Source: Adiantum capillus-veneris (Eukaryota; Streptophyta; Polypodiopsida; Polypodiales; Pteridaceae). Taken from it: a DNA stretch of 64,000 nt. Below, in pieces: positions 9,458-20,590 of the stretch. Within the stretch, counting starts at the first letter, position 1; each line of letters opens with the position of its first letter. Location of the stretch: assembly GCA_014529385.2 (NCBI GenBank), contig CM043971.1:61414209-61478208 (forward strand), read 5' to 3'. The translations under genes were made by a program, and so were the position numbers. The notes under the pieces were generated by a model. It ran no database searches. It worked only from the letters and a program-made list of their open reading frames with translations, and was not told where the DNA came from.

Positions 9458-12400
9458 TCATGTACCATCATAGAGCATCTTTTCCAAAGAGAGTGCTTCA
9501 GAGTCCTTGACGAAATCTTCATTGTTTTGCCCCTCAGAATTTTGGCTCGAGTTACACTCATGCTTCATGTAACAATACTTACATGAGACAGCGGCCTTTG
9601 GAGAGATCTTTGGTAGATCCTTTGGTAGAAGGCGACTCAAATAGGGCTTCAAGCGATACCCGTTTACCTTCCTGGAGCGCTCTTTACCATTCAAGTCCAT
9701 AAGCTGATAGTAACTAGAATTGAAAGCCTTCTTGACTATGTATGGCCCTTGCCATCTAGTTTCAAACTTGGCATCAAAACGATTGTCAAGTCGATTGTCA
9801 TACCTTAGCACAAGCTCTCCTTCCTTGATGCCTTTGTCCTTCAGTTTCTTGTCGTGCGTTTCTTTCGCTTGTGTGTCTTTCCTCTTGTAGCACTCATATG
9901 CTACTTCTCTTTTCCACTCAAGCTCCACTAACATAAGAAGTCCATCCATACATATCTGTTGATCATCTTGTGCTCCTTTGCCATGAAGTCGCATTGTTGG
10001 AATGTTGAGCTCGATAGGCTGCAAAGCCTCTTGACCATAGACCAAGTGAAATGGTGTGAACTCCGTGGCTTCCCTATATGTGGTTCGATATGCCCACAAG
10101 GCACCATCCAAGAAGTCATCCCATAATTTTGTCTTGTTTTGCATCATCTTTCTAATGATTCCTGCAATGACACCATTAGCCTTCTCCACCAAACCATTTG
10201 ACTGTGGGTAGTATGGTGTGCTATGACGATGTAGAATGTGAAGCTCTTCACAAACTTCTGTGAGCAAGCCCTTCCTAAACCCTGGACCATTATCAGAAAC
10301 AATCTCCAAAGGTGTGCCAAATCTGCAACAAATGTGATTGTACACAAACTTGCTAACTGTCCTCTCATTCACTCTTGCCACACTTTGAGCTTCCACCCAC
10401 CTAGTCATATAGTCTACAGCCACTAGAATGTAGAGTTTACCATTTTTTGTCCTAGGCAGAGGAACCATAGCATCAATGCCCCACTTTTCAAAGGGTCCAT
10501 TTGCAAGAACTATTTGCCTCGGACCATGCACCAACCTTCTATTTCCATTTATCTGAAAATTGTGACAGCTTTTACACCAATGTTGAACATCCACATGCAA
10601 GCTTGGCCAAACATACCCCGCAAGCAAAATCTTCTTCACAACTGATTCTTGGGCAAAATGACCACCACATGCCTCTTCATGCAAACCTTTTAGAATGGCT
10701 AGAATTTCCTCGATAGGTTGTACTCTTCTGCACACTTGATCCTTCCCTCTTTGATAGAGGGAGCCTTCTAGGAAGAGATAGAAACTTGCCTTCTTCATGA
10801 GTATCCTCTTCTGAGCCTTCGTGAAGTCTTGTGGAAACTCACCCTCCAAAATGTAGCCAATAATGGGAGCCAATGACTCCAATCCCTGGTATCTCGGTTG
10901 CTTGACAGCTGCTGCCACCATGATGACCTGCACTTCTCTCTCAACACATGTAACTGCTTGTTGTGCAAGTAAATCGGCATCTTCATTTTGTTTCCTCGGA
11001 ATATGATATAGTTGCACTTCTTCAAACTGATTAAACATCCTACGAATGGCATGAACTTTTGTCCTTAAGCTTTCATTCTTGCATGCCCAAATGCTTAAAA
11101 TTTGTTTAACAATGAGAAGTGCATCTCCCTTTACCATGAGACGTTTTATCCCTTGGCCAATGCACATCTTCAAACCATGAAGTAGTGTGTCGTATTCTGC
11201 TTCATTGTTGCTAGTTGAACCTGGTAGATTGACCTTCTCTTTCATGACCACCTCTCCACTTGGGTTGAGCAACACTAGCCCTCCCCCTGCTTTCCCTGTG
11301 GCTCGTCGAAAATCTCCATCAAAGAACAAGGTAAAAGCATTGGGAATACTTTTTGGTGGTGGCAATGGTAGGGTCTTTACTTGAGGCACCTTAATTTCCT
11401 TTTCATGTACCCTATAAGTGAGAATCCCTGCCAATTGTTCACACACACTATCTTCTACCTTGAAAGAGTATTGGAACTCTTGCAACTCCATAATCCACTT
11501 TGAGATCCTAGTACTAAGATTCATTTGAGATGACACCCAAGGGAACAAATTTTCTGCAGTGAGAATTACAAAAGGTTTTGGTAGCAGGTAGGATCTAAAC
11601 TTTCTCACCGCAAACATGAGAGAAAGCATCATGAGTTCTGCTTCTGTGTAGTCTCTCTCCAAAGCATTCGTGACCCTACTAGCAAAGTAGATGGGTCGCA
11701 TCCTTGTACTGTGGGGATCTTGTTGTAGCAACACAGCACCAATTGTTTCCCTTCCAACACTAGAGCTAACAAAGAATGTGTACTCCCAACAAGGAGGCAT
11801 GAGTGTTGGTAGCTCTGACAAAATGACTTTAATGTTACAAAAATACTCTTCAAGCTCATCAGACCATGCAAATTCTACTTGTTGTGTCAACTTTTGCAAA
11901 GGATGAAGCAACTCCGAGGCTAAGTGAATGAAGCGTGACATATACTTCACCTTCTGAATGAAAGAGATGACCTCCTTAAGACTCTTCGGTGATGGGAGCT
12001 CAATAAGAGCCTTTGCCTTTGAAGGATCCACCTCAATGCCTTTATAGGAAACCTTGTGACCGAGCAAGATCGCTTCATCCTCACCTATGTGGCACTTGTC
12101 GGGGTTGAGTTGACCTCCCATGTCGTAGAGCTTCTTTAAACCTTCTTCTACCCTTTGTAGATGCAATGATTTTGAGCTATAAATGCAGAAATCATCAATG
12201 AACACCCTAATTGACTTTCCAAAGAATGCTTGAAACACCATGTTCATGAAACGTGGGAATGTTGCAGGAGCATTTGTCAGACCAAATGGCATGACTCTAA
12301 AAGCATAACAACCCCAAGGAGTGATAAAGGTTGTTTTCAATTGATCTTCTAATGTGATACCTATTTGAAGGTAGCCTGAGTAGCCATCACACACAGTGTA

Positions 12401-12520
12401 CTTCTCATGACCAGCTACCTCATTTAGTATCTCATCCTGAAATGGGAGGGGAAAGTGATCTCTTTTTGTTGCCTCATTGAGTGGACGGTAATCCACACAC
12501 ACCCTCCTCTTTCCGTTTTT
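9458..12520 (-). pseudogene. pol: Element A pol: RT, RNase H (dead), aRNase H, integrase
   Basis: About 1,014 codons continue in the same frame as the upstream ORF after a single stop (12521-12523). Counting from the cysteine of VCVDYRPLN: reverse transcriptase with VFIDD near residues 100-104; a gypsy RNase H (about 240-330) whose first catalytic Asp is replaced (FVSSSVG) and whose TDH-type motif reads TAEN; a second RNase H (about 390-530) with FFDG, NNEAEY and KGD; integrase with an H-H-C-C finger (HEEACGGHF and CKSCHN) and D-D-E residues (WGIDAM, SDNGPGF, VEKANG). The tail lacks a chromodomain and ends just before the PPT. Apart from the upstream stop the frame is fully open. Confidence 0.93.
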
Positions 12521-14262
12521 CTAAGGTGTGACAACAACGGGAGAGACCCACTCTGAATTCTCCACTAGATAAATGAAACCTGCTGCTAGAATCTTTCTTA
12601 CCTCCTTGAGTAAAGCCTGCTCCTTGATGACTCCTAGCCTTCGTAGCTTCTGAGCCTTAGGTGTGGCCTCTGGCTTCAACTCAATTTTGTGTTGAACAGC
12701 ATCTACTCCATGCACATCGGTGTAGTCTTTAGCAAAAAGCCTAGGAAATTTCCTTAGCACACATTTGAACTCCTCTCTTTCATCCTTTGTAAGTGTTGTA
12801 GATAGCATACCTTCTAGCATTCTTTCATCTTCCACTTTTTGGTTCTCTTGGGAACCTACCTCCTCCAAACCTTGACAAGAGGTCTCTTGGTTGGTTGGCT
12901 TAAACCTTACCCCCATGACTTCGATGGAAGACTCCTCTTCAGTAATGCTGGCGCTACCTTCTTCTTCTGAAGTGTTATCGGTCCAACCTTCTTCCGTCTC
13001 ACTTTGAAATGATTCTTCATGGAGCTCCTCTTGGCGTTGCTCCTTCATGTCAAAGACAACCTTCTTATGATTGTCGTTCCTGCAAATTAGCTTTCCACTC
13101 TCCCAATCCTGCAAAGCTCGCATTTTCATTAGCCATGGTCTCCCTAGGATAAATGGGTAACCATTTCCTTTGGTAGACATGACATAGAAATCCACTGCCT
13201 TCTTAATGCCAAAGGCCTCCACAAAAACATTTTTACAAATGCCTACGTACCTAGCCTTGCTATTGTTTGCCATCTTGACCTTAATTTTAGGTGTCTCATG
13301 GATGTGCATGCCTAGTTTTTGCATGAGTCCCTCTGTCATGATGCAAATTTGTGCACCCCCATCCACTAGACCTTTCCTAACCAATCTCCCTTTTATGTAA
13401 CAATCTAGCACACTCTCTTTTACCTTTCTCCTAGTGCTAATTGCCCTTGTTAAATCCCTCCTAACTTGTGGACATAATGCAAGAAATTGAGGCCATGAGA
13501 TATCAGGACCCTTACCTCTCATGTCTTCCAACAGGTTGTATGGAGCCATTCCATGTCCAAGAGGAAAGTCTTGGAGGTTGATACGACATCGAGTCCTCTT
13601 GGCTTCCTTGGTCTCCTTTGCCTTCTTTTCTCGTCCATGGTCACTTTGTGATGTAACTCCTTCTTTCTCCTTACCTTTCCCTCGGCCACGCTTAATGCCA
13701 TTTGCTTCCATGTCAACCTCTCTTGAATTTGTCACCTCTACCACATGCACGTTTGGGTCTGGCAAAGGTGGAACTCCTTCCACTCCTTGTGGAGGTGGTC
13801 TTGCTCCATTTGGCCTTTGTATAAGCTGTGGTTGCTGACTAGTTCCTTCACCTGCATTCATCACTGGGTAATTCAAGTTAGGTCTCCCTGGCTCCCTACG
13901 GGGCCAAGGACAATTATACATCCCATGTCCAGACTCACCGCAATTCCAACATTGCAAGACTCTCCTAGGTCGTGGGTCTCGCTCTTCAGACTTCTTTGCT
14001 TGTCCCTTTGGACCTAGGGCTTGTGCAACGTGAATTGACAAGCTGCTTAAAGATTCATTTAACTTCTCAATCACTTCCGCCGTTGCCTCAGGAAGCTCCT
14101 TAGATGTTGATGCTTGTGACTTACCTTTGGGTCTAAGACCTTCTATTGGAACCTCCCCTCTTAAGCACTTGAGTTTCCTATATTTCTTAGTAGCCCTAGT
14201 TTCAGCTGCATCAAAGGTAGCAGGTGCACCCGCCTCAACTTTTATCTTAAGGTCAGGAAAGA
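12521..14262 (-). pseudogene. gag-pol: Element A gag C-terminus, zinc knuckle, protease, RT N-terminus
   Basis: Open frame ending at TAG (12521-12523), where element B has a lysine codon (AAG). It holds the gag C-terminal part, a CCHC knuckle CWNCGESGHGMYNC, an acidic/basic linker, a retropepsin with GLVDGGAQICIM (DGG instead of the common DSG/DTG; the same in B) and the ILGRPWL flap-distal motif, then the RT N-terminus up to VVVTP. Compared with B, 17 residues are missing before DCYIKG, explained by a 51-bp deletion between GTG repeats near 13408. The upstream gag part lies in another frame because of a 2-bp insertion near 14262. Confidence 0.9.
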
Positions 14263-14688
14263 GTCCGCGGCTATGAACCTCTCCTTCTTTAGAAATTCTG
14301 CACCATCACCAGGGTTAGCAACATTTCGTATCCATAGAGCCCAAAGACGTAGGAACTCTTGCTTGTACAAGTAGTAGTCATCTAAGTCTTTTTGCTTATG
14401 AGAAACAATGTCTTGCCATAATTTCTGAGTGTTTTGGGGATCAAAGAAGTATTTCTTGAAACGATTCAAAACTTCCGTGTAATTCCCTTTAACTTCCTCA
14501 GGCAAAGAGTCAAACCAAGTGCTAGCATCTTTCCTAAGGACCACCTCAAACATTTCTACACGTTCTTGATCAGTTACTATCCTCTTGATACGGCAAGACA
14601 TCTTGAAATTCGCTAGAAATAATTTTGCATCCTCTCCAGGCTCTTCAAAGAAAAGAGGATATCCAGACATTTGGCGTTGGCTCTCCAT
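14242..14688 (-). pseudogene. gag: Element A gag N-terminal part, frameshifted
   Basis: The chosen start is the ATG of MESQRQMSGYPLFF at 14688; the frame is open further upstream but without conserved residues. The body is a gypsy-type capsid (DASTWFDSLPEEVKGNY, FFDPQNTQKLWQDIVSHKQ, YLYKQEFLRLW). Near 14262 the copy reads GCCGCGGACTC where element B reads GCCGGACTC. The 2-bp insertion shifts the frame into a stop after nine residues. The protein would form the virus-like particle; this copy cannot without frameshifting. Confidence 0.88.
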
Positions 14689-14772
14689 TGAATTGATTTC
14701 AAAGTGACGCGTTTTTGTTTTTTCTTTCTTTAAAATATTTACACAATAATATTTTCTAAATTGCAATCTATT

Positions 14773-14991
14773 CTACAACAAAATAAAAATATTCACATCA
14801 AATGACCTATGATAATCAATAAGAGGTAGAATGACAGGGTTTGGTGATGCGAGAATTTCTCCTACTCTTTGGGCACCAAACATGAATACCATATGTTGTT
14901 GAAAATGGATTTTTCTACTAATTGCAATGTTTACTCTAATGTGTGGAGTGAAATGAAAGGGAAAAACCTGTATTCCTGGGCCATTATCCAT
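14773..14991 (-). CDS. Leader small ORF 2 of element A (72 aa), unknown
   Basis: An ATG-started ORF between PBS and gag. It is intact here and in element B (25121-25339). Its second half (EILASPNPVILPLI, then a Y..S.DVNIFILL ending) matches the neighbouring leader ORF 1 (EINAS-NPFILPLI, S-DVYIFVLF), so the two are tandem duplicates about 235 bp apart. I recognise no family. The tail is hydrophobic but too short to call a membrane anchor. It could encode a small protein, act as a translated upstream ORF, or merely overlie a structured packaging leader. Confidence 0.55.
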   Translation of the reverse strand: MDNGPGIQVFPFHFTPHIRVNIAISRKIHFQQHMVFMFGAQRVGEILASPNPVILPLIDYHRSFDVNIFILL

Positions 14992-15012
14992 GGTCTATGC
15001 ATGAACTAATTC

Positions 15013-15225
15013 TTAAAACAAAACAAAAATATAGACGTCCAAACTAAGGTCGTACCTAATGAGAGGCAAAATAAAAGGATTTACTGATGCATTTATCTCT
15101 ACCAACCTAAGAGCACCTAAAATTCTACGAATTACTCGCTGAAATTGCAACTTAGTACTAACAATTATGTGTACCTTTTGCCTTGCAATGGGAATGAAGG
15201 GATCATACAAATTCTCGTAATTCAT
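15013..15225 (-). CDS. Leader small ORF 1 of element A (70 aa), unknown
   Basis: An ATG-started ORF just inside the 5' LTR/PBS on the sense strand, with an intact counterpart in element B (24887-25099) differing at a few residues. It begins MNYENLYDPFIPIARQ and ends DVYIFVLF. It is homologous to leader ORF 2 next to it. Both are open in both elements although gag and pol have acquired stops and frameshifts, which is suggestive but not proof of coding constraint. No known domain. Confidence 0.55.
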   Translation of the reverse strand: MNYENLYDPFIPIARQKVHIIVSTKLQFQRVIRRILGALRLVEINASVNPFILPLIRYDLSLDVYIFVLF

Positions 15226-15280
15226 GCAAGCTACTTGATTATGATAAAGGTTGAGCCTTCACAAAACATACACAAGCCTG

Positions 15281-15297
15281 TCCTCCGTGGGGGCACC
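15281..15297 (-). other. Primer binding site of element A
   Basis: Minus strand TGGTGCCCCCACGGAGG starts a few bases after the LTR end (CCGCCTCA then ATTT). Element B has the same site with one change. It begins with TGG as required to pair with a tRNA CCA end. I cannot name the tRNA with confidence. Confidence 0.75.
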
Positions 15298-15302
15298 AAA
15301 AT

Positions 15303-15561
15303 TGAGGCGGTCCGAGGCGGGCAACAAGAAGAGAAACCTCTAGACACCCTTCAAGGCTCCCGTGCTGCTCAATGGGACTGGGGCACAACACAACACAAAC
15401 CAAAACAACAAACCCACATCCAAATCCCAACTACACAAGGGGCACCACCTAGTTTAAGAGCGAACTAGGACGCAAAAGAGGAGAATCGTTAGAGCAACCC
15501 ACAAACAAGCAAGGAATTTACACTAACCCTAACACCAATGGAACACTCTCACACACTAAAA

Positions 15562-15606
<45 letters not shown>

Positions 15607-17899
15607 TGGTGTACAACTTAGCTTCAACTTTATATTTTGCACAAAAAGGAACTTAGAGCTTGCGGAATCAAGTGACAAGATTTGGTTATAGCATCACTAG
15701 CACATTGTCTTAGGGTTATGGGAGCCCTCTCACCATCCACCCTCTTACAATGGTAGCCAAACAATAGCCAATGAATCACAAGCAACAAAACAACAACCTT
15801 CAATGAAACAAGTCACCTTATGAAGCTGAATGAGTTTGCCAAGCCAAATTGGAGGAGAAGCGTGAGCCTTTGGACATAAATTGCACTGAAAACTACCAAT
15901 TCATTGATGTTGGGGTAGATACAACAATGGTAGGAAGAATATCTTCTACTCGCACTCACTCAAACTAGCTCAAGCTTTTCTATGCACCATGGTGATGGTG
16001 TATAGAAAGCTTACTCTCTCTTTACAACCAATATAGAACTGGCGTGTGGTACGCTCAATCTAGTGTCCAATGGTATGGTGATGTCTTTTACTAGGAGGAA
16101 TGGGTTCTATTTATAGGTTTTAGAAGCCTTGATTAGGATTAAGCCTAATCAATTTTATTAGGAAAGATCAAGGATTATGAATTTCAAATGATAATGGGGT
16201 CTCTCTTTTCTCTTGAGTCACATGGATGTGGTCTCAAGTAAGAGAATTATTGATGTGGTGAAAGGAGAGAAACTTCCATGGGAGTGAGTGAATTTGGTTT
16301 ACTTGTGCGGTTGCCTACTCCATATGTTGATAGTGTGGGTGCATTTTTACAAGAGAAGTTAGTTGTTAGTGGTAATAATCACTAGAATTGTTAGTGATAC
16401 ATTTACAATGGGTAGGATGAGTTGATTTGATGAAGGAAGAGGGGTGAATTAAAAGAGAATCATTGAGATGGTGAAGCTTTGAAGAAGCTTGAACTCACCC
16501 TTGTGTAGATTGTGGAAAAAATGACCGCTGGTCTTCTTCTTCTTCTTCGCTTCTTTACGCCGCCGCCACGGTTGACCACCACGATGAAAAGAGGATTTGT
16601 TGATGAAAAATCCTCAATTTGCTGAAGTTATCATGGTTAAGATGCTGAATTTTAGATATTTTTAGGAGAGTTAAATGGAATTGTAACATAGAAGCAATAG
16701 AGAGAGACATGGAGAGGGTGTATGTATGTAGAGGTTCATAAAAGAACTATAGGGATGAGAGAGAAGGGTAATGGTGAAGAGGGTGGGAGAAGCCATGGAA
16801 ATTGCTGGTTTGAGTGAGGGAAGGAGAGGGAGGGATGTGTAAGAGTGAGTAGGTGTGTGGAAGGGTGAGAGAAGACTAAGGGCTACTTGTGAGAAAAGTG
16901 GGCAGACTGGGGTCCACTTAAAAACTCATAGCTCACCGCTGGTAGCTACAAAAATCATGAAAACATTTGAGGTGATTATTCAGAGCGTGAACTACAATTT
17001 CTCTTTTGACCACCGCTCCAAATTCGGAGTGGAGATAGGTGCCAAAATTCTCACCAAAAAGCCTGTTTTTATGCCTGCAAAAGTCTTTTAGTGGCCCCCT
17101 CCTTTGTTGAATTTGTACAATGCATCCAAGAGTGAGCCGCTCCTTTGTCATATTATAATACAAAGCATCCAAGTTTCCCTTGACCCATGCATGGAGGAGG
17201 ATTATTGGTGAATAAAGAAATATATACATGGTGGGACTAGTGTATGGACTATTCATGGACTTTAGCTCAATGAGCACATGGTGTTAGAATAATGAGTAAA
17301 AATAATAATAAAAATATGGAGGAGTTATGGATATGGAAAGATATTGGAATCATATGATATGGTCCCTCCTTGAATTATTTTGGGTGAAAGAGGAAAAGGT
17401 ATGCAAGTAAATAATATAATAAACGTAACCAATGAGTAGAAATCAATTTTTGTTTTCACAAGGGTGAGGGTGAAAATGTGGGAGTGATTTGTATAAAGGA
17501 AAAATATGAGGTTAGAGTATGTACATATTGGCAAAAAATATAATTATGGTGTAAGAGGATGAAAGAAGGTGTACATAGGTTTAATAAAACACACACCTAA
17601 GTAGAAATATTTAAATAAAATACCATAATAATAATAAAAAATCCCTATATTTAGGCCATATATACAATGAAATATTTACACACAAAGAGGCCATAATATA
17701 CTTTTATTTTTTTATTTTTTGGCTCAACTAGCCCAGTGACTAGCTAGCTGAGGGTTTTTAAGAAGATATGGGAAAAGCCCCCTAACTCACACACGCCTAT
17801 GTACAGTGAAATGGTAGGGATAGCCATAGCGTTTGGGTGAATTCTGTAGGGTGGAGTAACTTACTATGGCAATTATGGAGAGCCGAAAAACGGCTATCA
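15303..17899 (-). repeat. Element A 5' LTR
   Basis: TG...CA on the minus strand. It matches the element A 3' LTR over its length, but through most of the interior it carries variants shared with the 5' LTR of element B and absent from both 3' LTRs (see findings). The outermost 55-60 bp next to 17899 instead match its own 3' LTR. It contains the 114-codon U3 ORF (16933-17277), a GA run (15567-15602) and a TATA box. Confidence 0.93.
16108..16115 (-). promoter_or_regulatory. TATA box of element A 5' LTR
   Basis: Minus strand TATAAATA; transcription would run left into leader ORF 1, ORF 2 and gag. The assignment rests on motif and conserved position in all family LTRs. Confidence 0.7.
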
Positions 17900-20590
17900 A
17901 CGGCAATGGTTTAGTATTTAGATGAGGCATTTCTAGCTCTTTGATCCTTCCTCGATTTGAGTCATTGGGTTTTTAAAACTAAAATTTCTCTAGGCATTTT
18001 TCCACAGTAGCCCACATGTTTGGTCATATTCTGAGCAGCTCGGCTAACGTTATCGTACAGGTGACTGGTGTTGACAAAATGTCTATCAATCCTTTTGAAT
18101 CAATGACCTTCTTGGGAGACAGTCTATGTGACGGAACTACACCAACCTCTGACTTGGCCTCGTACTCTCCAGTATAGGATGGTAGTGTTCTTAGCAAATG
18201 GGGTTGGTTGTCTATAGACTATACAGATCCTTTGTCTCCCCAATATGATTCCACTTCTAAATTCATTTTAGATCCAGCCTCAAGTTCCTCTATTGGTGGA
18301 AGAGACACCTCTCTTCCATCACTCGATTGGTTTACTCGTCTGCTTATCTCGCTTTCTTCATTGGCCTCTCTGACTTGTTTCCACAATTTGTCAAGACCAT
18401 CTATTTCTTTACAGCTGCCAGGTATAGTTATGTGAAATCCTTTGAAAGAGTTATTTGTGGTATTCAACACTATCCTTGGCTCTGATGCAGGGTCCTTGAG
18501 CTTTGGTCCATGCTCGTGACTAGAATCTAGCTCTTTTGGTTCTTGGTTTGGTGATATTACAGGTGTAGGTGGAACAGGGATCACACCCTCAGGTTTTCCA
18601 TATGGTGGTTCTAGTAAGCTTGGGCTTTTTGAATCATTTTCTTGCACATTTCAAGCCTATCATTTTCTAGTTTTGTGTATGGATATGTCATCCAACTCTG
18701 TTCTTGGGTTTAGTTGTTTTTGAGCCGTGTTTCATAGGCTTTTAGGAGGGCCTCTAATGGCTCATTAAACTTCTCAACCAACATTGATCCTCCCGAGCTA
18801 GCACTTTTTAATTTCTCATATGTGGATGGTTCTTCTGGAGGTTGAGATAAGAGAAGGTGCAACCATTTCCTCATGTTGTCTTATCTTATCTTCAGCCTCG
18901 GTAAGCTTCTCAGCGAGGGATTTTTGCTCTTGCTCCCTACATGCTTTCATCCTAGCCTTTCTAGCTTTCCAGCTGTTGCATTTGCTCTTAGTCTTTTGAC
19001 TAGGTGCATCGGTCTTTGGTTCCACCCATCTCTAGACTTGTGTCAGTTTCCATTTTCTTTGTCTTTGGGTTCTTAGCAGCTTCCCTTTGAGCTTGCACTC
19101 TCATAATGACTTGAATTGGTACGACGTTTTCATTTTCCGAGCTACTAGGTAGCTGAACAATTCCTGAAACATTCATTGTGATCTTTTTGACTTTGTTCAG
19201 ATTTTTTGAGCAGCTAGGGGGATCAAGTGAATGATACCACAGTCAAGACAATAGGAATTTACTTGAGTGATCTCCATCTGAGGACATTGTTTGACCACGT
19301 GGCTGTCTCACTGATTTTGTGACAATCTATCTCTCATTGAGGAGCTTCTTATTGCAATTCCTCTTGGTTGTAAAGAGGCTTTGACCTAGCTAAGCCTCTA
19401 TTTGAAATGAACCGCAATGTCCTTTTGTCCATCTTGTATCTTATTTATTCAGGTTGAAACACAAGAGAGGATGTTGTATCGGCCTCACCATTCCACGTGT
19501 TTCTCTTATCTTCTGCCACTTGAAAGGGAAGTACCTTCTTTGGGTGTTATAACACATTGTAGATGGTACTAGTGCTTGTCTGTTAGATGATTCCATCATC
19601 TACATATATTTCATATCTATAAGTATTCTAGCACCTGGCAACAGAGGTTGTTGTTCTAAGACAAGCTGTGGTCTTGAAATTCATGTTGGTCCTGGCGCAT
19701 TACCCATAGCGTATCTAGGTGGAGTAGGTGCTATTGGAACATGTTATATAGACCTTTGGTTATAGTAACACCCTTCCATTGTATGGTTTGTTCATTTTCT
19801 CTTAATTTCACACCATAGAGGTTCTTGGAGGTCAGATTTAACTAGAGGATCAAGTCTTTGAGCTAATCCTCTTATAAGCTTCATCACTAGACACCTCTGG
19901 CTTTATTGTTGTGGGTTGAGTTCTTGGTGAATCACTCCTCTGAGAAGATGTGACACTCTCAATATCATATCTTCTCAAGGTTCTACTCTGATTGGATAGG
20001 AGTAAGTTATAGGGGGTGGAGATGGTACATATGGTCCTCTTGTGATCGTTGTTCTACCTCTATAAAAGTCGTGCTCTATGGATGCATCTAGGTACATCCA
20101 TGGTCCATTAGGCAGATTCACTTAAGGAGGCATGTATGCCATCTATGTGATCACTTCATCTCTTGTTATCCCTCTAGAAGGGAATCCAGGTGGCTCCCTT
20201 TTTGGAATTCTTGTGCTTGGTGTGGTCTTCATTGACCAAATGTTCACCTCTTTCTAGTGCATTGTGTGGGTTTGTGTCAGAATGTGGATACATTGGCATT
20301 TCAACACTTCTAACTTGGGTTGCCATACCTCTGGTCACATCTACAAAAGGTTTGGTAGATTGACCTTCCATCCTAATGATTTTAGCTTTCTTAATGTCAG
20401 GCCCACTCTCTACTTTGATAGTCCTTGATAAGCAACTTTGGCCCTTTTTCAGGTCCCTAAAAGTCAAGTCTGGGTGGTCTTCTGACCTCTGGATACTGGC
20501 TTTGGGGTATCCTAAAATTTTTGATTTAGGAAACCTGGGAGAATTCTGGTGTGTCCCATTGCCCGCAAGCGTTTCTCCTAGCTATATCTG
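17900..20590 (-). pseudogene. Old Ty3/gypsy element: gag region (proximal half)
   Basis: Degraded minus-strand frames: 20467-20174 (97 codons), 19025-18816 (69 codons, K/R/E-rich, coiled-coil-like) and 18647-18219 (142 codons, P/E/S-rich), with many stops between them. No zinc knuckle or capsid motif can be named. I assign it to gag because the minus-strand reading at 17900 (…KPLP) runs on, after removing element A, into LNKVGKYYEGD and the retropepsin at 6805-6195. This is the 5' half of the relic that element A split. Confidence 0.55.

Larger units (their letters stand above)
6806..17899 (-). mobile_element. Element A: Ty3/gypsy LTR retrotransposon, Tat type, nearly complete
   Basis: A full minus-strand element of about 11.1 kb: 5' LTR (15303-17899), PBS, leader with two small ORFs, gag, CCHC knuckle, protease, RT, a dead gypsy RNase H, a second plant-acquired RNase H, integrase without chromodomain, PPT, and 3' LTR (6806-9429). 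Both LTRs run TGATAGCC to CCGCCTCA on the minus strand. The dual RNase H layout is the signature of the Tat lineage. Damage is light: one 2-bp insertion in gag, one 51-bp in-frame deletion before the protease, and one nonsense codon in RT. It sits inside an older gypsy relic. A second copy (element B) lies at 22204-39175 on the other strand. Confidence 0.93.

Noticed and set aside
13521-13838. 105-codon ORF antisense to the element A gag-pol linker (also 26589-26272 in B)
   Set aside because: Shadow of the real pol frame on the other strand.
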